From contig DALYJJ010000149.1 of assembly GCA_031969915.1 (NCBI GenBank), positions 1 to 14,188 on the forward strand: a stretch of DNA of 14,188 nucleotides, written 5' to 3'. Source of the stretch: DALYJJ01 sp031969915 (GTDB taxonomy: Bacteria; Acidobacteriota; Terriglobia; Bryobacterales; Bryobacteraceae). A program made the position numbers and the translations under genes. Shown piece after piece: positions 1-6,552 of the stretch. Positions within the stretch are counted from its first letter, which is position 1. Every line of letters starts with the position of its first letter. The notes below the pieces were generated by a model. The model had not been told where the DNA came from, did not search any database, and was given only the letters and a program-made list of their open reading frames with translations.

Positions 1-670
1 GGCTGATCTTGCCGGAGAACAGAACGGCGATCTGCCTTTCGGCGAGGTTCAACTCCGCCCGCCCCGCGGCGCGTTCTTCCGCCCGCTCCGGTTCGCCGCA
101 GCGGAAGGGGCCGGTGTCCACGCAGTAGGGCGAAAAGACGAGCTTGTCGTCCGGGCAGCCCAGGCGTTCATAGTGGCGGCGCGATCGCTGCCCGATGTAG
201 AGCAGGCGGGCGCACCGGCTATAGAAAGCGTCGAGCGCCCGGTCCCGCATCCAGGCCTTCACCGCACCCCGCGGTGCGGCGTGGTCCGTGGTTTCCGCCC
301 GGAACAGCAGTGGGCAGCCGAGCCTCGGTGCGAGCAGGATCGCCTTGCGATAGAGCGCGCCGGAATAGCCGGGCAGCAGCAAGGCCTTGGGATTGACGCC
401 GGAGATCGCGCGCCAAAGGCCCTTGCCGTCGACGGCGTCGAAGGAGGGTGCTCCTCCCTTTCCCACCTCCGACAGAAAGCGCGTACCGTAGCCCTCGAGA
501 AGATCGGAATCCCAGGCGAAGTAACTGCCGAACTCTTTGTCGCGATACCCCCGGACGCTGAAATCGGACCCGTACACCACGGTCACGTCGATGCCGTGAG
601 TGTTCTGAAGCGCCCGATAGACGGGTGCGTGGTATTGAACGGGATGGGTTTCAACGACGAGCAGGCTCAT
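1..670 (-). CDS. GT4-family glycosyltransferase, N-terminal part (cut by window edge)
   Basis: Read on the minus strand from an ATG at 670, this frame stays open for 223 codons to the window edge, so the C-terminal half is missing. The start MSLLVVETHPVQYHAPVYRA is typical of GT4 (GT-B fold) glycosyltransferases of polysaccharide clusters. Further on are an acceptor-domain segment (LLLPGYSGALYRKA), a CPLLFRAETTDH segment, a surface-helix stretch ending in LLYIGQRSRRHYERLG, the motif VFSPYCVDTGPF, and the first strand of the second Rossmann domain (IAVLFSGKI). By family knowledge it would transfer a sugar from a nucleotide donor to a lipid-linked acceptor at the cytoplasmic membrane. Donor and acceptor cannot be told. 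The start lies 24 nt after the acyltransferase stop with only a weak ribosome site, so it is probably read from the operon transcript. The family is confident; the exact role is not. Confidence 0.85.
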   Translation of the reverse strand, partial: MSLLVVETHPVQYHAPVYRALQNTHGIDVTVVYGSDFSVRGYRDKEFGSYFAWDSDLLEGYGTRFLSEVGKGGAPSFDAVDGKGLWRAISGVNPKALLLPGYSGALYRKAILLAPRLGCPLLFRAETTDHAAPRGAVKAWMRDRALDAFYSRCARLLYIGQRSRRHYERLGCPDDKLVFSPYCVDTGPFRCGEPERAEERAAGRAELNLAERQIAVLFSGKIS

Positions 671-694
671 GGGGAACACCCGTTGGAATTGCGA

Positions 695-1387
695 TCAGAC
701 CTGATGATGTTTGATGATCCGTGCGGGCACGCCGACCGCGGTGACCCCGCCGGGCAGATCGCGGGTGACCACCGCTCCCGCGCCCACGATGGTTCCAGGG
801 CCGATGGTGATGTGATCGATGACCGTCGCGCCAGCCCCGATGTAGCAACCGTCACCGATGTTGACCTGGCCGCAGACGACCGCGCCCGGGTTGAGGTCGA
901 CGAACTCTCCGACCACGCAGTCGTGGGAAACCGAGGCCCGCACGTTGAGAATCGAATGCCGGCCGATCCGGACCCGGGTGGTGACGATGGACATCGGGGC
1001 CAGACACGTGCCCTCGCCGATTTCCACTTCGGCGCCGACGACGGCGCTGCCGTGACGCAGGGTCCACGGTGCCAGCCGGGGCGCGCACTGGGAGAGCCTC
1101 GCCACCAGGCGGCGGCGGTCCGAGCTGCCTCCCACCGCGACGATATACAGCAGGGGCTCTTCGGCGGGCCGGGCGGCGGCCAGATCGACCAGCCGGTCCA
1201 ATCCCCCCAGCACTTCGAGCCCGTTCACCCAGCCCGGAGTCAGCGCCTCATCGATAAACCCCAACAGGCGCAGGCGCGCGCGCTCCGCCACGCCATCCTG
1301 CAGGTAAGACGCAATCTCGCGGCCGTGACCGCCGGCGCCCACAATGACCAGTTCTCTCAGATCGCTCCCCCACCCTGGAACGCTCAT
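695..1387 (-). CDS. NeuD/PglD-like sugar acyltransferase (left-handed beta-helix)
   Basis: The protein is 230 aa from an ATG at 1387. This start forms an ATGA overlap with the upstream epimerase stop and places the Rossmann-like motif GAGGHG at residues 17-22, as in the NeuD/PglD/WbbJ-type family (about 210-220 aa). An in-frame ATG at 1471 would add 28 residues of unrelated sequence inside the epimerase gene and is rejected. From about residue 112 to the end come hexapeptide repeats (such as IGEGTCLAP, VNIGDGCYIGAGATV and IGPGTIVGAGAVV) that build a trimeric beta-helix. His155 in SVSHDCVVGEF matches the position of the catalytic histidine of PglD. Family members transfer an acetyl or similar group from acyl-CoA to a sugar amine or hydroxyl. 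Coming directly after an aminotransferase and an SDR gene, it most likely N-acylates the amino sugar they produce. The acyl group and sugar are inferred only by context. Confidence 0.88.
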   Translation of the reverse strand: MSVPGWGSDLRELVIVGAGGHGREIASYLQDGVAERARLRLLGFIDEALTPGWVNGLEVLGGLDRLVDLAAARPAEEPLLYIVAVGGSSDRRRLVARLSQCAPRLAPWTLRHGSAVVGAEVEIGEGTCLAPMSIVTTRVRIGRHSILNVRASVSHDCVVGEFVDLNPGAVVCGQVNIGDGCYIGAGATVIDHITIGPGTIVGAGAVVTRDLPGGVTAVGVPARIIKHHQV

Positions 1388-2424
1388 AGCCGGATTCGAT
1401 TCATGGTCTCCATGAACTGCACGACGTCCCGGTGTGTTTTCGCCCCCAGTTGCGTCAGTTCCTTGAGCCACTTCGCATTCCGATAGTAGATCGACTCGGG
1501 GTCCGCAATCACACCCGTAATGATCGCCTCGATCATCTCTTCGGCGCCCGCCTCCACGCTGATCCGCGGACGGAATCCGGTGGCCGCCAACCGGTCCGCC
1601 GATACGCGGTAGTCGCGGCGGTCCCCGTCGGGGGTCTCTAGATAGGCGACCTCCAGTTGCGGCATCAGCTTCTGAAAGATGGCCGCGATGTCCACCACCC
1701 GAAGGTTCTCGTTCGCGATGTTGTAGACCAGGTGCGGCTGGGGTTCACTCTCGGCGAAGAAGAGAAAGGCCCTCGCGCAGTCGCTGACGTGCAGAAAGGG
1801 GCGCCACTGCATGCCGTCTCCGAACACACGGATCCGGTTTTCGAGCGTTCCGTACAGGCTGAAGATGTTCACCACCAGGTCAAAGCGCATGCGCGGGGAG
1901 TAGCCGAAGAGCGTTCCGTTGCGCAGAATCACCGGCCGCCAGGCGTCGGTTGCCATCTCCTGCAGGGCCTGCTCGGACCGCACCTTGGAGGTCGCATATG
2001 CCGTCAACGGGTTGACGCTGCCCTGCTCGGTGATCTCTCCCTCCGCTTCCCCGTACACCGAACACGAGGAAGAGAACAGGAACCGGATGCCCTGGGCGCG
2101 CGCCTTCTCGGCCAGCGCGGCCGTGGCCTGGTAGTTGGTCTCCTCGGTCAGCTCCGGGTGCAGTTCGGCGGAGGGATCGTTGGAAATCGCCGCCAGGTGG
2201 ATCACGGCGTCCATGTCCTTCAGCAGGGCGTCCGCGAAGTCGGGCTCGTTAATCACCCGCCGCAAGTCCTCCCGCACCACTTCGACCGGCGGCTTCAGGG
2301 TGCGGAGGTGGCCCAGGCCGAAGTAGCCGATCTCCAGAACTCGAATCCGGTGGCCGCGGGCGAGCAGTTTGGGAAGGAGAACGGTGCCCAGATAACCGGC
2401 GCCGCCCGTGACCAGGATGTTCAC
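1384..2424 (-). CDS. NAD-dependent nucleotide-sugar epimerase/dehydratase (extended SDR)
   Basis: The protein is 346 aa from a GTG at 2424 that overlaps the preceding aminotransferase stop as GTGA. A clear AAGGAG ribosome site lies 5 nt upstream. This start puts the NAD-binding motif GGAGYLG at residues 7-13, right at the N-terminus as the family requires. A longer frame from 2529 only adds aminotransferase shadow sequence. SSSCSVYG (about 118-125) carries the active-site serine region, and YATSK supplies the catalytic Tyr143 and Lys147. The middle and C-terminal parts (FGYSPRMRFDLVVN, RPFLHVSDCARA) are typical of the substrate domain of UDP-sugar epimerases and dehydratases. It acts in the cytoplasm on a nucleotide-activated sugar. 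Epimerase, dehydratase or reductase activity cannot be told apart from sequence alone. Position between the aminotransferase and the acyltransferase suggests a modified hexose pathway. Confidence 0.9.
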   Translation of the reverse strand: MNILVTGGAGYLGTVLLPKLLARGHRIRVLEIGYFGLGHLRTLKPPVEVVREDLRRVINEPDFADALLKDMDAVIHLAAISNDPSAELHPELTEETNYQATAALAEKARAQGIRFLFSSSCSVYGEAEGEITEQGSVNPLTAYATSKVRSEQALQEMATDAWRPVILRNGTLFGYSPRMRFDLVVNIFSLYGTLENRIRVFGDGMQWRPFLHVSDCARAFLFFAESEPQPHLVYNIANENLRVVDIAAIFQKLMPQLEVAYLETPDGDRRDYRVSADRLAATGFRPRISVEAGAEEMIEAIITGVIADPESIYYRNAKWLKELTQLGAKTHRDVVQFMETMNRIRL

Positions 2425-3557
2425 AGGATCTCCTTCTCGGCGGCGCGCAGCATCTCCGTGACGTAATCCATCTCCTCGATGGTCATGCTCGTGTAGAACG
2501 GCAAAGTGAGGACCTGCCGGGACAGGCATTCGGTTTTCGGAAGGCGCCGGGTGGCGAAGCGCCGGAAGTACTCCTGCTCATGCACCGGCGGGAAGAAATA
2601 GGCACGCGTTTCCACACCGCGTTCGGCCAGGAAGCGGATGATCTCATCGCGCTGGTAGCAGCCCGCCGCGCAGTTCATTTTGACGGTGAAGTCCTTGAAG
2701 GTGTGCACCACGCCTTCCGGCCAGGCGGTGACGCGGAACGAGGTTGAGCCGTGGATGCGGTCGCGATAGGCGCGGGCCTTCTCCTGGCGGGTAGCCATCA
2801 GGGACTCGACGCGGCGCACGTTGTGCAGGCCCACAATGGCGTGAAACTCGCTCATTTTTCCGTTCATTCCCGGGAAATGGGCGTTGTAGTTGGAGAGCAC
2901 GCCGTAGTTGCGCATTTTGCGGATGCGGTCGGCGAGATCGGCATCGTGCGTCGTCACGAGGCCGCCTTCGACCGTCACCATCACCTTGGTCACCGAAAGC
3001 GAAAAGATCTCGGCATCGCCGAAGCCCCCCACGCGCCGGCCCTCGGTCTCCGCGCCGAAGGCATGCGCGGCGTCGAACAGAAGCGGAATCTTCCGGCCGC
3101 GGCGGCGGCCCGCTTCGTCCACCACCTGCCGCAGGCGGTCCACTTTGGCCGGCAGGCCGTACATGTGCACGCCGAAGACGGCGCCCGCGTCGGGATGCTG
3201 ATCGAGCAAAGCGGCCACATCGTCGGGAGAGACGCACAGATCCTCGTCGATTTCCGCGAACAGCGGTTCGGCGCCCGTGAGCAGGATCGCCTGCGCGGTG
3301 GCCATGAAGGTAAAGCTCGGAAGAATGACTTTGTCCCCCGGCTTCACCCCGAGCCCGAACAGCGAGAACACGAGACCGGCCGTTCCCGAAGAGAGCGCCA
3401 CGGCATGCACTCCTCCCAGGTAGGCGCTGCATTCCCGCTCGAATTCCTGCATGAACCGCCCGAAATTGGTAATCCGGCCGTTTCCGAGGATCTCTTCAAG
3501 GGGCCCCCTGATGTCGTCGAGGGCCGGGAGGTCTGGTTTGATGAGAGGTACTTTCAC
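2421..3557 (-). CDS. DegT/DnrJ/EryC1/StrS-type PLP sugar aminotransferase
   Basis: The protein is 378 aa from a GTG start (GTG AAA GTA), with GGAAG 8 nt upstream. It shows the fold-type I features of the sugar aminotransferase family: phosphate-binding SSGTAGLV near 56-63, PSFTFMATAQAI near 80-91, Asp162 in LLFDAAHAFGA for the pyridine nitrogen, and the internal-aldimine Lys191 in SLSVTKVMVTVEGG. Length fits the family (370-400 aa). Such enzymes transfer an amino group, usually from glutamate, to a keto nucleotide sugar. The keto substrate would come from an SDR enzyme and the product would be acylated by the NeuD-like protein two genes on. A role in making an amino sugar unit of the exopolysaccharide is therefore likely. 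A 41-nt gap separates it from the upstream acyltransferase gene, and it overlaps the epimerase by 4 nt. Confidence 0.92.
   Translation of the reverse strand: MKVPLIKPDLPALDDIRGPLEEILGNGRITNFGRFMQEFERECSAYLGGVHAVALSSGTAGLVFSLFGLGVKPGDKVILPSFTFMATAQAILLTGAEPLFAEIDEDLCVSPDDVAALLDQHPDAGAVFGVHMYGLPAKVDRLRQVVDEAGRRRGRKIPLLFDAAHAFGAETEGRRVGGFGDAEIFSLSVTKVMVTVEGGLVTTHDADLADRIRKMRNYGVLSNYNAHFPGMNGKMSEFHAIVGLHNVRRVESLMATRQEKARAYRDRIHGSTSFRVTAWPEGVVHTFKDFTVKMNCAAGCYQRDEIIRFLAERGVETRAYFFPPVHEQEYFRRFATRRLPKTECLSRQVLTLPFYTSMTIEEMDYVTEMLRAAEKEIL
2430..2435 (-). promoter_or_regulatory. Ribosome binding site that fixes the SDR epimerase start
   Basis: The minus strand reads AAGGAG followed by 5 nt and then GTG at 2424. 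It lies inside the end of the aminotransferase gene and supports the GTGA-overlap start over the upstream in-frame ATG. Confidence 0.7.
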
Positions 3558-3598
3558 GTTGCAGTCTTCCGTCGAAAGGGAGTGAGTGTTGGGGATGG

Positions 3599-4675
3599 TC
3601 AGACCCGGCGATAAGCGGGGAAGAAACTACGGCCCGGCGTCTCGGCGCCGGGATTGACGATCTCCGCGTTCCGCTGTGTGAACTGGTGGTAGAGATCGGG
3701 CACGAGAACGCGCCGCCCCTGGACGTACGGCAGGGTCCCGCTGGGCGCGAACGCAAGCTTATACCGGAAAATACCGTCGTCCGGCTTGAATCCGCCCCCC
3801 ATCACGAACCACTTCAGCCCCCGGCGCGAACACCACCGGAGCGCCTCCACCTTGAGCAGATCGTTCGGCCGGGCGGCGGCCGCGGACAGGTCGGAGCCCC
3901 CGAGAAACGAATAGCCCGCCTCCGCCGAGACCAGGATCAGTTCCACCGACACGGTCCGCCCGTCCTTCACCGCAAAGAAGTAACAAAATTGCCCGCGCAG
4001 GTCCGCGTTGAGGGACTCGAAAAAGCTCCGCGGGAACAAGTACTCGGGGCCGGCGTTCCGGCGCTCCATGGTTTGGGCGTAGATGGCCAGGAACTCATCG
4101 AGGCGGCTGCCGGTTTCCTCCGTCTCGATCGTCACGCCGCAGGTTCGGGCGCGGTTCACGTTCTTGCGCACCTTGTGAGCGAACGCCGGCCAGAGAACGT
4201 CCGGATCGAGTTCCGGTCCGACGACCACGTGGGGACCCACAAGCGCCGTGGTATCCGGGTCGGGCGGCAGCAGGGTGTGACCGAACAGACTGTAGCGGAT
4301 GAACTCGCTCACCACGCGCCGCTCCAGGGCCCAGCTCCGGAAGGCCTTGTCGAAAGACGCACGCAACTCCGCCGACGGCTCCGCGCCCCAGGTGTGCGGT
4401 CCGCCGTAGCCGTAGGCGGTGGCGATGTCGTAGGCCCTGGGCGCCCCCGGCTCGAACCACGGTTCAGTGGAAAGATCGCGCAACAAGAAAGAATAGAGAA
4501 CTGTGGCCGGCCCCTCCTCCCAGAGCGCGCAGAACGCGCGCGCCGAGCCGGTTTCGTGCAGTCGAACGTAGTCCGGATGCGCGAACACCTCGCGCGACGG
4601 CCAGCGACGCCAGGCCTCCAGCCAAACCGCACGGTCGGCCGGGTCTTGCGCGGCGAGGATCTGAAGCAGGGCCAT
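3599..4675 (-). CDS. FemAB/GNAT-like acyltransferase (BioF2/Acetyltransf_6 type)
   Basis: The protein is 358 aa from an ATG at 4675, only 6 nt after the asparagine-synthase-like stop. The segment KVRKNVNRARTCGV (about 168-181) matches the 'RKNIRRA' signature of the FemAB-like half of the GNAT superfamily. It is followed by a helix with MERRNAGPEY, strands FCYFFAVKDGRTVSVELILV (about 230-249), SFLGGSD, and the closing motif GGGFKPDDGIFRYKLAFAP (about 293-311) with Phe304 and Lys306. Family members transfer aminoacyl or acyl groups to amines of cell-wall or polysaccharide precursors. FemAB-like proteins are recurrent members of exosortase-associated exopolysaccharide clusters, which fits here. 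Donor and acceptor are unknown. The N-terminal 150 residues (WPSREVFAHPDYVRL, YGYGGPHTW) form the usual divergent first GNAT lobe. No signal peptide or membrane segment is seen. Confidence 0.8.
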   Translation of the reverse strand: MALLQILAAQDPADRAVWLEAWRRWPSREVFAHPDYVRLHETGSARAFCALWEEGPATVLYSFLLRDLSTEPWFEPGAPRAYDIATAYGYGGPHTWGAEPSAELRASFDKAFRSWALERRVVSEFIRYSLFGHTLLPPDPDTTALVGPHVVVGPELDPDVLWPAFAHKVRKNVNRARTCGVTIETEETGSRLDEFLAIYAQTMERRNAGPEYLFPRSFFESLNADLRGQFCYFFAVKDGRTVSVELILVSAEAGYSFLGGSDLSAAAARPNDLLKVEALRWCSRRGLKWFVMGGGFKPDDGIFRYKLAFAPSGTLPYVQGRRVLVPDLYHQFTQRNAEIVNPGAETPGRSFFPAYRRV

Positions 4676-4681
4676 GGCCGG

Positions 4682-6541
4682 TTAGGACGCTGCGCTCTTG
4701 GCCGCTACCACCGCCGTCGCCCAGGCTCGTGACCAGTGCAGGCGGCCTCGGCGGAAGCCGCTCCAGAGCTTGCTGACGGCGTCCGGCCGGAGCGGACCCG
4801 CGGCGAGCGCTTCGCGTTCGAGCGCGGCGGAATGGGAAGAGAGCCAGTGCTTGAACGGGAAGGTGAAACCGCGCTTGGGATGCCGCGCGGCCTCCTCGAC
4901 CAGGGGGTCGCCGATCGCCTCCACCAGGCGCGGCTTGTTCATGGTCTCCGCCAGCTTCCGCGCCGGTGGGATGCGGTTGGCCAGTCCGATGACCTCGTGA
5001 TCGAGATAGGGAACCCGGAGCTCGAGCGAGTGGGCCATGCTGAACACGTCGGAATCGCGAAGCAATTGATCGTGCAGGTAGCGAGCCAGCTCATGCCGCT
5101 GGAAGAGGGTCGCGTCGACGTGGCCGTTACCGGCGGCCCCGGGCGGAAACGCCTCATCGAGAGCGGTGCGGAATTCCGGCTCGGTCAGATCGAGCAATCC
5201 CCGCACCTGCTGCGGCGCGAAGAAGCCGCGGAACAGCAGGTAGAGACCGTCGTTCAGCGGGCGGCCCTGCAAGTACGCGAACCGCCGCCAGCGCTCTTCG
5301 CCGCGCAGGCTGCCCCAGGCGCCGGCGCCGGCACTGACCAGGCGCCGGACGGCCGGCGAACGGCCGGCCAGGGTATGGAGCGGCCCGCTCCCGGAAGCCA
5401 GCGGCCGGTAGTGCGGATACCCGAAGAACACCTCGTCGCCGCCCAGTCCGGAGAGCACCACCGTAAGCCCCGCTTCGCGCGCCGCGCGAGAGACGAAGTA
5501 GGTGTTCACCCCGTCGGCGGTGGGCTGATCCATCGCCCCGAGGACGGCATGGATCTCGTCGAGGAAATCGCCGGCCCGCACCCGGACCTCGCGATGATCG
5601 GTGCCGAAGTGAGCCGCCAGCCGCCGGGCGGCCTCGCCCTCGTTGAACTCGTTTTCGTCGAAGGAAACGGTGAGCGTCACCAGCGGCGCGGCGGCCGATC
5701 GCCTGGCCATCGCCACGACTCCCGCCGAATCCACGCCTCCGCTCAGGAAGATGCCCAGCGGGACGTCGGAGAGCAGGTGCTGGCGGACCGCGGTCTCCAA
5801 CTCCGCGGCCATCTCCTCGCGGCTTGGCTCCGGGCCTTCGAAGCTCACGGTCCAGTAGCGGCGCGCCCGCTCGCGGCCCGCCCGGTCGAAGCCGAGAATC
5901 TGCGCGGGGGGGAGGCACTCGACGCCCCGCGCCCAGGTGCGCGGATGCGGCACCGACCCAAGGCAAAGGAACCCGACCAGAGCTGTCGGGTCAACGGAAC
6001 CGTCCGCTCCGGCAGCGATCAACGCCTTGACCTCGGAGGCGAACATCACCGCGCCGTCCGGCCGCCGGGCGAGGTAGACGGGCTTGATGCCCAGCCGGTC
6101 GCGCACCAGGAAGAACACCTCGCCTTCCTGGCGATCGGGCCGGTCATCGCAGAGCGCGAAGGCGTACATGCCGCGCAGCCGCGCGCAGAGCCCGTCGATG
6201 CCCCACTCCTGGTAGCCGTGAATGAGAACTTCGCTGTCCGTCCCCGAACGGAACACCCGCCCGGCGGCGGCAAGCTCGCGCCTCAGTTCCAGGTAGTTGT
6301 AGATCTCGCCGTTGAAAGACAGCCAGACATCGCCCTCGGCGTTCGACATCGGCTGACGGCCGGCCTCAGAGAGGTCAATGATCGACAGCCGCCGGTGCCC
6401 GAGCACCGCGCGGGGCAGGGACTCCACTCCTGCGCCATCGGGTCCCCGATGACGCTGGATGTCGAGCATGGCCCGCACCAGGGACACGTCGGCGCCGTCA
6501 GCGGGCCGGGAGGGCGAGAAGATACCAGCGATGCCGCACAT
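4682..6541 (-). CDS. asnB: Asparagine synthase (glutamine-hydrolysing)-type amidotransferase
   Basis: The protein is 619 aa and starts MCGIAGIF, so removal of Met1 exposes the nucleophile Cys2 of a class II glutaminase. Glutamine-binding motifs follow: HRRLSIIDL (49-57), FNGEIYNY (76-83) and GTDSE (100-104). The synthetase domain carries the ATP-pyrophosphatase loop LSGGVDS with Ser267-Ser272, and later LSGLGGDEVFFGY and LELRVPYLDHE. It would hydrolyse glutamine and pass ammonia to an AMP-activated carboxylate. AsnB paralogues of about 620-630 aa are regular members of exopolysaccharide and XrtA/PEP-CTERM clusters, where they are thought to amidate a sugar carboxylate or make an aminoacyl donor rather than free asparagine. 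That role is inferred here from position between the Wzc-like kinase and the FemAB-like gene. The start is 11 nt after the kinase stop. Confidence 0.9.
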   Translation of the reverse strand: MCGIAGIFSPSRPADGADVSLVRAMLDIQRHRGPDGAGVESLPRAVLGHRRLSIIDLSEAGRQPMSNAEGDVWLSFNGEIYNYLELRRELAAAGRVFRSGTDSEVLIHGYQEWGIDGLCARLRGMYAFALCDDRPDRQEGEVFFLVRDRLGIKPVYLARRPDGAVMFASEVKALIAAGADGSVDPTALVGFLCLGSVPHPRTWARGVECLPPAQILGFDRAGRERARRYWTVSFEGPEPSREEMAAELETAVRQHLLSDVPLGIFLSGGVDSAGVVAMARRSAAAPLVTLTVSFDENEFNEGEAARRLAAHFGTDHREVRVRAGDFLDEIHAVLGAMDQPTADGVNTYFVSRAAREAGLTVVLSGLGGDEVFFGYPHYRPLASGSGPLHTLAGRSPAVRRLVSAGAGAWGSLRGEERWRRFAYLQGRPLNDGLYLLFRGFFAPQQVRGLLDLTEPEFRTALDEAFPPGAAGNGHVDATLFQRHELARYLHDQLLRDSDVFSMAHSLELRVPYLDHEVIGLANRIPPARKLAETMNKPRLVEAIGDPLVEEAARHPKRGFTFPFKHWLSSHSAALEREALAAGPLRPDAVSKLWSGFRRGRLHWSRAWATAVVAAKSAAS

Positions 6542-6552
6542 GGGAAAGAAGA

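Noticed and set aside
1388..1471. Upstream ATG at 1471 for the NeuD-like acyltransferase
   Set aside because: It would add 28 residues inside the epimerase gene before the expected N-terminus; the ATGA start at 1387 fits the family and the operon pattern.
173..1486. A 437-codon plus-strand frame over the glycosyltransferase, acyltransferase and epimerase ends
   Set aside because: It spans three minus-strand genes with strong family motifs and shows only shadow composition.
2425..2529. Upstream ATG at 2529 for the SDR epimerase
   Set aside because: The NAD-binding motif should be at the extreme N-terminus, and the GTG at 2424 has a good AAGGAG; the extension is aminotransferase shadow sequence.
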